Of a DNA stretch of 64,000 nt, positions 15,403 to 26,283 are shown in pieces; position 1 is the first letter of the stretch, and the number at the start of each line of letters is the position of its first letter. A program made the translations under genes and the position numbers. This DNA comes from Rufibacter immobilis (GTDB taxonomy: Bacteria > Bacteroidota > Bacteroidia > Cytophagales > Hymenobacteraceae), in NCBI RefSeq assembly GCF_003721565.1, contig NZ_RJJE01000009.1, positions 806,001 to 870,000 of the forward strand. The letters run 5' to 3'. The notes under the pieces were generated by a model. The model ran no database searches and had not been told where the DNA came from. It saw only the letters and a program-made list of their open reading frames with translations.

Positions 15403-17658
15403 ATGATTGAATCTTTACAGATCAAAAAAATAGCTTCTTACTGTGATGAAGGCGTGACCATTTCTAACCTTCGAAAAATCAATTTCATTTATGGTGCCAA
15501 TGGTTGTGGAAAGACCACATTAACTAATTTCTTAAATAACCCTAGTGAATTAAAATTCAAGGATAGTTCGGTTCATTGGAAAGGCTCTATGCCAATGAAA
15601 ACATTAGTATATAACAAAGAATTTAAAGAGCGAAACTTTGGAAAAGGCAGTATTGATGGCGTCTTCACTTTAGGGCAAGCAACCAAGGAGGATATTGAAG
15701 CAATATCTAAAATGCAAATAGAGCTTTCTGAGATAAAAGCAAAAGGATATACAAGAAAAGAAAATCTGGCTAAATTGACAGATTTAAAGCAAACCGCAGA
15801 AAATGAATTTAAAGATTTAGTTTGGTTTGATATATATAAAAAATATGAAGTTCACTTTAAAGAGGCCTTTAAAGGTGTAATGCAAAAAGAACTATTCAAA
15901 GAAAGGTTAATTAGAGAGTATAAAGAGAACAAGTCAGGACTTAAAACAGTTGAAGACCTTAAGAAAATAGCAGATACCGTTTTTGGAGAAGCACCTGAAA
16001 TGCTTCCATTGATTTCATCTATAAGCTTTAATAGAATAACTGAGTTAGAAGAAGAGCCGATTTGGAACAAAAAAATAATTGGAAAATCAGATATAGAAAT
16101 AGGAAATTTAATTCAAAAATTAAATTTAAACGACTGGGTTAACGAAGGCAGAGAATATATCCAAAACAATGAAACCTGTCCCTTTTGCCAGCAAAATACA
16201 ATTACCGATAATTTCAAGCTTCAACTTGAGGAATACTTTGATGAAAAGTTTGCAGAGGAAAGTGAAAGAATAAAGACTCTTTCACAGGAGTATTTACTCT
16301 TAGTGCAGAATTTTGAAAATTCAACTCAAAGAATTGAATCTACAGAAAAGGGCAACTCTAAAACCAAATTGGACACAGATACCTTTGCATCCTTGTGTAA
16401 AACTATAACTAGTCAGTTTACAACAAACAAAGAATTATTATTAAAGAAAATTAAAGAACCTAGTAGAGGCATTGAATTATTGTCTACAAAATTACAAGCA
16501 GAGATAATAAGTTCTTTTATCTTAGAAGCCAATAAAAAAATTAATGAACATAATTTGATTTCAAAAAATATAGGGGCTGTAAAAACTGAACTTATAAGTG
16601 ATATTTGGAAGTTCTTAGTTGAAGAGTGTAAATCAATAATTGAACTACATATCAAAAAGATTAATGGTCTTAATATTAGCATTGAGAAGACAAAGGAACA
16701 AAAGGATGCTCTATTAGTGGAGTATAAAGCGCTAGATGACAAAATTAAGGAAGCAAATAAAAATGTAACAAGCGTTCAAGCTTCTGTAGATGAAATTAAC
16801 AGGGTCTTAAAATCTTATGGTTTTACAAATTTTAGAATTGAACCATCAAAAACAGAAAAAAGCCAATACTTATGCTTAAGGGAGGATGATACTATTGCTG
16901 AATCAACTTTATCTGAAGGAGAGGTGACTTTCATTACTTTTCTATATTATTTGCAATTATGCAAAGGAAGCAATAGTGAATCAGATGTTTCCGAAGAAAG
17001 AGTTTTAGTTGTTGATGACCCAATTTCAAGTTTAGATAGCAATGTGTTATTTATAGTGAGCTCGCTGCTAAAACAAATAATTAAAAATATTAAGAATGGA
17101 GTTGGAAGTATAAAGCAGCTTATACTTTTAACTCACAACATATATTTTCATAAAGAAGTGTCTTTTATAGATGGAAGGACATCACAAAACGTAGATACAT
17201 ATTTTTGGATTTTGAGAAAAAACAACAATACTTCTACAATCCAAGCATTTGAAATGAAGAACCCTATAAGCAATTCATATGAGTTATTATGGCAAGAGTT
17301 AAAGGAGAAGGCGCTCTTGTCTGGAATATCAATTCAAAACACAATGAGAAGGATTATTGAGAATTATTTTAAAATTCTTGGTAAATATGGTGATGATGAT
17401 TTAATAAATTCTTTTGATAATCCTCAAGACCAAGAAGTTTGCAGATCTTTAATTTGTTGGATTAACGATGGCTCGCATAGTATACCTGATGATTTGTTTA
17501 TTGAACATCAAGAAGCTGTTGTAGAGAGGTATTATAAAGTATTTAAAGAAATATTTGAAAATATGAATCACTTATCTCACTACGAAATGATGATGGGGAA
17601 AGTGAAAGGGGAACCAAATATCGATGTTAAGGCTTTACAACCAGCATCTGTGAACTAG
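15403..17658 (+). CDS. RloC/PrrC-like AAA ATPase (AAA_13 type), candidate anticodon nuclease
   Basis: This 751-residue protein has an ABC/SMC-like ATPase. Walker A GANGCGKT is at residues 31-38, a CPFC zinc-hook-like motif at 259-262 followed by long coiled-coil sequence, the signature LSEGE near 503, Walker B VLVVDDPISSLD near 534-545 and a His-switch LTHN near 577. C-terminally, R649, E653 and H692 (in MRRIIENYF and NDGSHS) recall the Arg-Glu-His triad described for PrrC and RloC anticodon nucleases, though the E-to-H spacing (39) is not identical to PrrC. Such proteins act in phage defence by cutting tRNA after DNA damage or restriction failure. The gene is strikingly AT-rich, stands alone with no restriction genes near it, and has every sign of transfer. 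The nuclease role is inference. Confidence 0.75.
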   Translation: MIESLQIKKIASYCDEGVTISNLRKINFIYGANGCGKTTLTNFLNNPSELKFKDSSVHWKGSMPMKTLVYNKEFKERNFGKGSIDGVFTLGQATKEDIEAISKMQIELSEIKAKGYTRKENLAKLTDLKQTAENEFKDLVWFDIYKKYEVHFKEAFKGVMQKELFKERLIREYKENKSGLKTVEDLKKIADTVFGEAPEMLPLISSISFNRITELEEEPIWNKKIIGKSDIEIGNLIQKLNLNDWVNEGREYIQNNETCPFCQQNTITDNFKLQLEEYFDEKFAEESERIKTLSQEYLLLVQNFENSTQRIESTEKGNSKTKLDTDTFASLCKTITSQFTTNKELLLKKIKEPSRGIELLSTKLQAEIISSFILEANKKINEHNLISKNIGAVKTELISDIWKFLVEECKSIIELHIKKINGLNISIEKTKEQKDALLVEYKALDDKIKEANKNVTSVQASVDEINRVLKSYGFTNFRIEPSKTEKSQYLCLREDDTIAESTLSEGEVTFITFLYYLQLCKGSNSESDVSEERVLVVDDPISSLDSNVLFIVSSLLKQIIKNIKNGVGSIKQLILLTHNIYFHKEVSFIDGRTSQNVDTYFWILRKNNNTSTIQAFEMKNPISNSYELLWQELKEKALLSGISIQNTMRRIIENYFKILGKYGDDDLINSFDNPQDQEVCRSLICWINDGSHSIPDDLFIEHQEAVVERYYKVFKEIFENMNHLSHYEMMMGKVKGEPNIDVKALQPASVN

Positions 17659-17680
17659 TATCTTCATTTTGAACTAACAA

Positions 17681-17714
17681 AAATGCCGCTTGAGATTTCT
17701 CCCAAGCGGCATTT
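17681..17714. terminator. Bidirectional terminator between the ATPase gene and icd
   Basis: AAATGCCGCTTG (from 17681) pairs with CAAGCGGCATTT (17703-17714), with A and T runs outside. It lies between the convergent ATPase gene and icd and can serve both. Confidence 0.8.
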
Positions 17715-17739
17715 CCTTTTCTAAAAACTTACCTTCCTC

Positions 17740-20629
<2,890 letters not shown>

Positions 20630-22441
20630 ATGAAGTTAATCTTACCACTGCTCATTGTAGGCGTAGTAGCCTTGTTACAAGGGGAGGCATACGCCCAAAG
20701 AACCACCCTCTACCATGAAAACTTCTCCGGAACAGTTTCCAATGTCAGCTACAACACCGGTACCCACTCCTGGCAAACCAGCGCCAACCACCTCATGTCT
20801 ACCGTTTCTTACGGACAGGCTTCTCTGGGCAGCTATGTCAAAACAGGAACTGCGCCAGGTTCTTACATACTGGAATTGGTAGAATTTTCTACCGCTGGTT
20901 ATGAAGGCATCAACGTGAACTGGGGCGCTAAAAGAACGGGAGAGCCCACCATTAAACTGGAGTACAGCTTTAACAACGGCCAATTTGTGGAAGTAACCGG
21001 CTGGGCAGACGTAGGCTATGCCTGGTCTAAAGTAAATGCTGGCAATGGCATTTCCTTACCGGCTTGCTATAACAAAGGCAAAGTGAAACTCCGGTGGACA
21101 TATATGGGCACAGGCTCCTCCTTCTATGAGCTGGACGACATCACCATTACAGGCATCCCGCACGGAGGACCTGACGTTCCTACCGCCACCTCCACCTTCA
21201 GTTGGAAATCAAGACCCGCCACTGAAATGCCCTTGACCTACGCTAAATACGGCACTACAACTTTCTATGAAAAGGACGAGGTGAAGATGCAATGGGACAG
21301 AGAGGTACACGGCCAGGTAAACACGGTACTTACCAGAGCCCTCTACCCTGTTAAAGACATGACTACCCCGGCGCTTGCCCTGGAGCAAAGATTTGCCACT
21401 ACCTCAGATAGCTATACCAAAACTAAACTTTACTTCACCAACCGGTCAGTGAGTGGATTGTCCTTCACCATTTATGATGTAGACAGAACTGGTAATTCCG
21501 GCGGCTCAACCCTACAGCAGTTTGTAGATGTGGTTGAAGTAGTGGCGTACAGAAACGGCAGCACTACTCCTATTTATCCTAAGAAACAACATGCTCAAGT
21601 AACCCGCTACCATAACTATGTTGCGGGTGGCGGCGGCCACCAGTTCAAAAGCAAAGACCTTTCCAACGGAGGCAAGAACATAGATTTAAGTTCTAACGAA
21701 GGAGACGTAACGGTTACCTTCCATGAGCCCGTAGACCGGGTAGAAATCCTTTATTTCAATGATGCGTTCGCCACGTCAGACATTGTGAGCTACCAAAGCA
21801 TCTATATCTCTGACTTATCATGGCGTTCTGTTTCTCTACCTACCCCCAAGGTAGACAACACTACCCCTAGCACCCCGGGCGGAAACGGAGACCCTACTCC
21901 GCTCCCAGTTACGCTAGTGGGCTTTACCGCAAAAAAATCTCCTGCAGGAATAAAACTGGAGTGGTCTACCGCCGCAGAGATAAACAATGATCGTTTTGTA
22001 GTGGAGCGCAGCACCAACGGCAAAACATTTGCCGCCATTGGCGAGGTGAAGGGCAACGGCAACAGCTCCGTTCTGCAACACTACGCCTTCACTGACCCAT
22101 CTCCCAAGGCAGGCATCAACTATTACCGCCTCACCCAGTATGACCATGACGGCAAATTCGAAACCTCGGCAATGGTGCACCTCGCATATACGGGCACTTC
22201 ATCAATGGCCTTGTCTGCGTTTCCTAATCCGGTACCCGCAAATTCTGATCTCACCATCAAAGCAGAAGCGCCCACCCCTACAGAGCAGACCCTTTATATC
22301 CTGAACGCCGCGGGCAAACTGGTGAAACAGGTTACCTTACCTAAAGAGGCACTCTCTGTACAGGTGCCGGTGCAGGATTTACCTTCGGGCCTTTACCTGG
22401 TAAGGTCAGGCAGTACCACCAGTAAATTCTACAAACAGTAA
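20630..22441 (+). CDS. T9SS type A sorting domain-containing secreted protein
   Basis: A 603-residue exported protein from the ATG at 20630 (MKLILPLLIVGVVALLQGEAYAQ), preferred over an upstream TTG. Two beta-sandwich-like parts follow (residues about 25-185 with an ELDDITITG end, and about 190-400). The hinge PLPVTLVGFTAKKSPAGIKLEWSTAAEINNDRFVVERS near 430 is typical of Bacteroidota cargo proteins. The last 75 residues, with AFPNPVPANSDLTI and LPSGLYLVRSG, are a type A C-terminal signal for type IX secretion and surface attachment. The binding target of the N-terminal domains is unknown. A terminator follows at 22483. Confidence 0.88.
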   Translation: MKLILPLLIVGVVALLQGEAYAQRTTLYHENFSGTVSNVSYNTGTHSWQTSANHLMSTVSYGQASLGSYVKTGTAPGSYILELVEFSTAGYEGINVNWGAKRTGEPTIKLEYSFNNGQFVEVTGWADVGYAWSKVNAGNGISLPACYNKGKVKLRWTYMGTGSSFYELDDITITGIPHGGPDVPTATSTFSWKSRPATEMPLTYAKYGTTTFYEKDEVKMQWDREVHGQVNTVLTRALYPVKDMTTPALALEQRFATTSDSYTKTKLYFTNRSVSGLSFTIYDVDRTGNSGGSTLQQFVDVVEVVAYRNGSTTPIYPKKQHAQVTRYHNYVAGGGGHQFKSKDLSNGGKNIDLSSNEGDVTVTFHEPVDRVEILYFNDAFATSDIVSYQSIYISDLSWRSVSLPTPKVDNTTPSTPGGNGDPTPLPVTLVGFTAKKSPAGIKLEWSTAAEINNDRFVVERSTNGKTFAAIGEVKGNGNSSVLQHYAFTDPSPKAGINYYRLTQYDHDGKFETSAMVHLAYTGTSSMALSAFPNPVPANSDLTIKAEAPTPTEQTLYILNAAGKLVKQVTLPKEALSVQVPVQDLPSGLYLVRSGSTTSKFYKQ

Positions 22442-22482
22442 CCCCAACCCAAGGTATTCCCCTGAACAGGACAAGCATACGT

Positions 22483-22517
22483 GAACGGATGCCGCTCTTG
22501 GGAGCAGGCATCCGTTC
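22483..22517 (+). terminator. Terminator after the T9SS cargo gene
   Basis: GAACGGATGCC (22483-22493) pairs with GGCATCCGTTC (22507-22517). It is directly followed by GCGTTTAGAGGC (22519-22530), a left half-copy of the palindromic element. Confidence 0.65.
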
Positions 22518-22518
22518 T

Positions 22519-22530
22519 GCGTTTAGAGGC
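22519..22530. repeat. Left half-copy of the palindromic element
   Basis: Only GCGTTTAGAGGC remains; no right arm follows. It is adjacent to the hairpin at 22483-22517. Confidence 0.4.
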
Positions 22531-22567
22531 TTAGACAAAGCTCCTGCCAATAGCGTATACTCCTCCC

Positions 22568-23260
22568 ATGAAGACCGTCCTGCTTGTTTCCAGTTTTCTT
22601 CTCTGCCTGCTGGCTGGTTGCCAGTCTAATTCGTCTAAGCCAGAAACCCGACAAAGGGTCCAGGCCACTTCTAAAGAGCAACAAAGGCAACTAGCCGTAC
22701 TGGAGAAAGACACCCTTAATGCCGTGCAGGAGGAAAACGTACGCAAGCCTGGCCTTGCCCTCACCTTTGAAACAGTTTTCCAGAGATTCAAAGACGCTGT
22801 TGAGAACCAGGACACCGCTACTTTCCAGACCTATGTAGATCCTGCGCTTGGCCTTTACCTCATAGATGCGCCGGGGGCAGTGCCGCAGTTCACCCACGTG
22901 GCCCACATTAACCAGTACCGGCGCCCCGTTCAGCAGAAACCCTTCTTCAGCATTAGAGAAACGTTCCGAGACTGCGCCTTACAAGAAGTTACCGCACTAC
23001 CCAAGGTCACCTGCGCGGGAGATGCTGATGCCTATGCCCAACGCGGCTGCTTTGTAGCAGACGCCACCTCCTTCCGGAAAAGTGAAGCTTACCTGCACGC
23101 CAACTTATCCTCAACGGAGCGAGACAAGATTGCCCGAACGCTGCCTTTGGTGACCAAAACAGTACTGCATACCACCTCTGGTTTTAAGTTTCATTTTGGG
23201 CAGGTGAACGGGCAATGGCGGATATTGTTCATTGACCTCATGGTTCCCTGCAACGCCTAA
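22568..23260 (+). CDS. Hypothetical lipoprotein
   Basis: A 230-residue protein with a clear lipoprotein signal: MKTVLLVSSFLLCLLAGCQ, lipobox LAGC with the acylated Cys at residue 18. A charged, Gln-rich stretch follows (residues 25-60), and then a globular domain beginning FETVFQRFKDAVENQDTATFQTYV, which resembles the opening helix of NTF2-like or DUF4440-type domains. The C-terminus SGFKFHFGQVNGQWRILFIDL fits the last strands of such a fold. It is probably anchored in the outer or inner membrane facing the periplasm. The function is unknown. Confidence 0.8.
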   Translation: MKTVLLVSSFLLCLLAGCQSNSSKPETRQRVQATSKEQQRQLAVLEKDTLNAVQEENVRKPGLALTFETVFQRFKDAVENQDTATFQTYVDPALGLYLIDAPGAVPQFTHVAHINQYRRPVQQKPFFSIRETFRDCALQEVTALPKVTCAGDADAYAQRGCFVADATSFRKSEAYLHANLSSTERDKIARTLPLVTKTVLHTTSGFKFHFGQVNGQWRILFIDLMVPCNA

Positions 23261-23324
23261 GCCACCTGCGCCACATCCAGAACCTAATTCAGCCGTAAGA
23301 GCAGGAATAGTTTTGCGTTTAGGG

Positions 23325-23353
23325 GCTCTTTTTGGAAAAACAGCCCCTAAACG
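23325..23353. repeat. TTTAGGGGC palindromic element
   Basis: Arms GCGTTTAGGGGCTCTTTTT and AAAAACAGCCCCTAAACG are separated by GG. It lies 65 nt after the lipoprotein stop and 46 nt before nfi. Confidence 0.85.
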
Positions 23354-23398
23354 GGAACCCACTCAAGACTCAGAACCCAAGACTCACAACTATCTCAA

Positions 23399-24073
23399 AT
23401 GGCCTGGCCTTCCCACCTTCCACCCCCAGATCCGCAGTTAGTGCGCACGCTCACAGAGCAGCAAGAGAAACTGCGCCAACAGGTAGTACTGCAGAAACCC
23501 ACGTTTGACCTGAAGCTGCTGGCCGGCTGTGACTCTTCGTTCATGGGCGAGCATATTCTCTCAGTGTTTGTGGTGCTCAAGTACCCAGAGCTGGAGCTGG
23601 TGGAGAAGGTGTGGCATTACGGGCCGGTGGAGATGCCGTACATACCGGGTTTCCTGGCTTTCCGCGAAGCGCCCAACCTGGTGCAGGCTTACCAGAAACT
23701 GGAACACACCCCAGACCTGATCATGGTAGACGGGCACGGCATTGCGCACCCGCGCCGCCTGGGCATTGCCAGCCAACTGGGGGTACTGCTGAACAAACCC
23801 ACCATGGGCGTGGCCAAGAAAGTATTGACCGGCAAGCACGAAGAACCCGCTCCCGTCAAAGGCAGCATCACTCCGCTTCTGCACCGGCAGGAACATATTG
23901 GCAACGTGATCAGGACCAAAGACAAAGTGAAACCCGTGTTCGTCTCGCCGGGCCACCTGATGGATCTGGAAACCGCCACCCGCATCGCCCTGGGCACCGC
24001 CGTCAAACACAAGCTCCCGGAGCCCACCCGCCTCGCCGATCATTACGCCGAGGTGTTCAAGAAAGAAGTGTAA
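23399..24073 (+). CDS. nfi: Endonuclease V (deoxyinosine-specific)
   Basis: This 224-residue enzyme cuts DNA one base 3' of deoxyinosine to start repair of deaminated adenine. The conserved blocks are all present: LLAGCDSSF with the first active-site Asp, YIPGFLAFREAP, the catalytic DGHGIAHPRRLGIASQLG near residues 112-130, and PTMGVAKKVLTG with the conserved Lys. The C-terminal VSPGHLMDLETATRIAL is also family-typical. It appears monocistronic between two palindromic elements. Confidence 0.95.
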   Translation: MAWPSHLPPPDPQLVRTLTEQQEKLRQQVVLQKPTFDLKLLAGCDSSFMGEHILSVFVVLKYPELELVEKVWHYGPVEMPYIPGFLAFREAPNLVQAYQKLEHTPDLIMVDGHGIAHPRRLGIASQLGVLLNKPTMGVAKKVLTGKHEEPAPVKGSITPLLHRQEHIGNVIRTKDKVKPVFVSPGHLMDLETATRIALGTAVKHKLPEPTRLADHYAEVFKKEV

Positions 24074-24115
24074 CATCCCTTAGAATCTCTCCCTCAACCT
24101 GCAAAGCCACTGACG

Positions 24116-24155
24116 GCGTTTAGGGGCTCTTTTTGGGAAAAGAGCCCCTAAACGC
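24116..24155. repeat. TTTAGGGGC palindromic element
   Basis: Arms GCGTTTAGGGGCTCTTTTT and AAAAGAGCCCCTAAACGC. Here CTC and GAG pair perfectly, giving a stem without mismatch. It is 43 nt after the nfi stop. Confidence 0.93.
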
Positions 24156-24245
24156 ACGGCCGCCCTATCCAACTCCAGAAGCAGTGCGCTTGTAATCTAC
24201 TTAGAATGCGTATCTTGAGCGGTAAACTTGAGGAACTGCTCCCGC

Positions 24246-24437
24246 ATGAAACCCCGGCACCTGCTTCTGCTACTGCTCCTGCTACCGGTAGATTTTCTTT
24301 CCTACACCCAAATCACGGAGTTGCTGCGCCAGCCTTCAGACAGTTCTGTGGCTTTCGGGGTGTTTTTCCTCATTGTGTTGCTGGCTGGCAACTTTATCAT
24401 TATCAGATTTCTATTATCCAAATTAAAACGCCCATGA
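24246..24437 (+). CDS. Small membrane protein coupled to the prohibitin-like gene
   Basis: A 63-residue protein starting at the ATG at 24246 (MKPRHLLLLLLLLPVDFLSY). It has two hydrophobic segments, residues about 4-16 and 34-55, and a basic C-terminus. Its stop TGA overlaps the start of the next gene in ATGA (24434-24437), so the two are almost certainly translationally coupled. No family was recognised; a role as partner of the SPFH protein is inferred only from the overlap. Confidence 0.65.
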   Translation: MKPRHLLLLLLLLPVDFLSYTQITELLRQPSDSSVAFGVFFLIVLLAGNFIIIRFLLSKLKRP

Positions 24438-25231
24438 CCCGCCGAGTCCTTACCAGTATTGTCTCCACTATTCTCTTCCTTATTTTGTGCATTGTCGCCA
24501 CCCAGTCCTGCACCCGGGTAGACGCCGGACATGAGGGTATTTTAGTTAAGCTCTACGGTACAGACAAAGGCGTGCAGGATGTCTCACTGGTAACGGGTCG
24601 GGTGTGGTTTAACCCGCTCACCGAGGAAGTGTACGAATTCCCTACCTTCATCCAGACCAAAGATTATGAGGCCTTCACGGTAAATGCCAAAGACGGCTCG
24701 GTGTTCACGGTAGACCCCACCATTTCTTTCCACGTTAAAGCGGGGGCCTCGCCGCAGATCTTCAAAAAGTACCGCAAGAACATTGAGGAAATCTCCCAGA
24801 CCACCCTGCTCAACTATGTGAAAGACGCCTTCCGGATCAGGTTAAACCAATACAGCACTGAGGAGATCATCTCCAAACGCCAACAGTTTGAAGCCGAGGT
24901 ACAGTCTACCCTGGATTCTGCCTTGCAGAAAGATGGCTTTAAGCTGGAACAGATGACCAGCGGTCTTTCCTACCCCGAGGAGATTGTGCGGGCCGTGAAC
25001 CTGAAAAACCGGGCCGTGCAACAGGCCATGCAGGTAGAAAACGAACTAAAAGTAGCCGAAGCCCAGGCCCGCAAAAAAATTGTGGAAGCCCAGGCCGAAG
25101 CCGAGGCCAACCGCCTACGCCAGCAAACCCTTACGCCGCTGCTCATTCAGCAACAGTTCATAGAAAAATGGAACGGGTCTACCCCGCTGTACGGCAACTC
25201 ACCGGTATTTTTCAAAAGCCTGGAGAAGTAG
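24434..25231 (+). CDS. Prohibitin/SPFH domain membrane protein
   Basis: A 265-residue protein from the ATG at 24434. An N-terminal membrane anchor (STILFLILCIVATQSC) is followed by an SPFH/Band 7 domain (residues about 30-200, with GHEGILVKLYG and GRVWFNPLTEEVYEFP). A C-terminal coiled coil rich in Ala, Glu and Gln (VENELKVAEAQARKKIVEAQ) completes it. This is the prohibitin/HflK-like layout. Such proteins form membrane-associated rings or scaffolds that influence membrane proteases. The start is set by coupling to the upstream small membrane protein. Confidence 0.88.
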   Translation: MTRRVLTSIVSTILFLILCIVATQSCTRVDAGHEGILVKLYGTDKGVQDVSLVTGRVWFNPLTEEVYEFPTFIQTKDYEAFTVNAKDGSVFTVDPTISFHVKAGASPQIFKKYRKNIEEISQTTLLNYVKDAFRIRLNQYSTEEIISKRQQFEAEVQSTLDSALQKDGFKLEQMTSGLSYPEEIVRAVNLKNRAVQQAMQVENELKVAEAQARKKIVEAQAEAEANRLRQQTLTPLLIQQQFIEKWNGSTPLYGNSPVFFKSLEK

Positions 25232-25255
25232 CGGTTGCCATTTGCTTAACCCAAA

Positions 25256-25290
25256 CCATCGGCCTTACGTCTTTAACGTGAGGCCGATGG
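25256..25290 (+). terminator. Terminator after the prohibitin-like gene
   Basis: CCATCGGCCTTACGT pairs with ACGTGAGGCCGATGG across a short loop, about 25 nt after the stop. Confidence 0.65.
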
Positions 25291-25335
25291 CATATATAGC
25301 CATTGGTTCATTTGAAGCATCTGCCTTATATACCT

Positions 25336-25884
25336 ATGGAAGCGATTCGAAGATTTTCCTGTGACTCAGAAGAAGAACTCTGGCGCCAGGTTGCCATTGA
25401 CATTACCCGCGACAAAAACCTCACCAGCTACTCGGCCCAATTGAGCCTGGCCGGCACCGACATCTTCCTGGATCTGGACATTGACCTGGGCGGCGGTTTT
25501 GAGAGCGGCTCCTCCGCTACCACGTTCATGGCCCCTTTGCCCACTCCGGTAGAGTTACGCTTTGCCCTGCACGAGCAGGATTGGATGAGTGAGATTGGCA
25601 AATTCTTCGGGATGGAAGATGTGCGCTTAGGCTGGCCCGAACTAGATGACGCGTTCATCATAAAAACCAATCACCCTGAAGCCTTAAAAGCGTTGATGGC
25701 AGACGAAAACCTCCGGCAGGTTCTTTTGCAACATCCCAATTGCGAATTCACCCTCAGCGTAGACAGCGACGAGCCCGATGCCACCCCTTACCTTACTTTC
25801 TCCAAAGACGAAGCCATTCTGGACATGACCAAACTACAGGAAGTATACCACATGCTGTTCACGTTGCTGCAGCGGCTGGGATAG
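25336..25884 (+). CDS. Conserved hypothetical protein
   Basis: A 182-residue soluble protein, taking the ATG at 25336 (MEAIRRFSCDSEEELWRQV); the longer frame from 25303 uses a TTG start inside the spacer. It has no signal peptide or membrane segment. Recognisable stretches are SAQLSLAGTDIFLDLDIDLGG, VELRFALHEQDWMSEIGKFFG and a C-terminal LTFSKDEAILDMTKLQEVYHML. The pattern resembles small cytoplasmic Bacteroidota proteins without known function. Confidence 0.7.
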   Translation: MEAIRRFSCDSEEELWRQVAIDITRDKNLTSYSAQLSLAGTDIFLDLDIDLGGGFESGSSATTFMAPLPTPVELRFALHEQDWMSEIGKFFGMEDVRLGWPELDDAFIIKTNHPEALKALMADENLRQVLLQHPNCEFTLSVDSDEPDATPYLTFSKDEAILDMTKLQEVYHMLFTLLQRLG

Positions 25885-25930
25885 AAACTGCGAGAGCTGT
25901 GTCTGCGGAGCAATCGGTATGGGGAGGACA

Positions 25931-26070
25931 CCCACCCCTGCCCCTCCGAGGAGGGGAGTATCGGGAATGCGTAGTCTAGAAAATTAAGAAAAGGTAGCTT
26001 CTGCCAATAAACACCCACCACCGACAGCGCCTCTCGCAGCAATTCCCCTCCTTGGAGGGGTAGGGGTGGG
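25931..26070. mobile_element. MITE-like element with GC-rich inverted ends (copy 2)
   Basis: The left end starts CCCACCCCTGCCCCTCC and GAGGAGGGGAGT. The right end is AATTCCCCTCCTTGGAGGGG followed by TAGGGGTGGG. The interior is about 80 nt and unrelated to copy 1 beyond the ends, as far as can be seen. Confidence 0.65.
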
Positions 26071-26197
26071 TTATCATGCATACATTAAAGTTTATCAAGC
26101 GGTAAAATGGGCCTTTGCCTTTATCTGGTCCGGTCAATTTCAGCCATTATGTCTTTCTTTTTCTTTACAGTATCGCTCTAGCTCTGCCATATTTTCC

Positions 26198-26217
26198 GAA
26201 AAACAGCCTCTAAACGC
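26198..26217. repeat. Right half-copy of the palindromic element
   Basis: GAAAAACAGCCTCTAAACGC is a right arm without a matching left arm, 67 nt upstream of clpB. Confidence 0.55.
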
Positions 26218-26283
26218 CTAGGCACCTCCTTTGCTAGTAGCATCGTAGAAAACACAGAAACTACGGAAAGACGATATAGAGCT

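Larger units (their letters stand above)
25885..26283. other. Gap before clpB with repeats
   Basis: About 400 nt holding a MITE-like element (25931-26070) and a right half-copy of the palindrome (26198-26217). No gene was seen. The clpB promoter must lie here, but I see no clear TAnnTTTG box and no CIRCE-like repeat. Confidence 0.6.
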
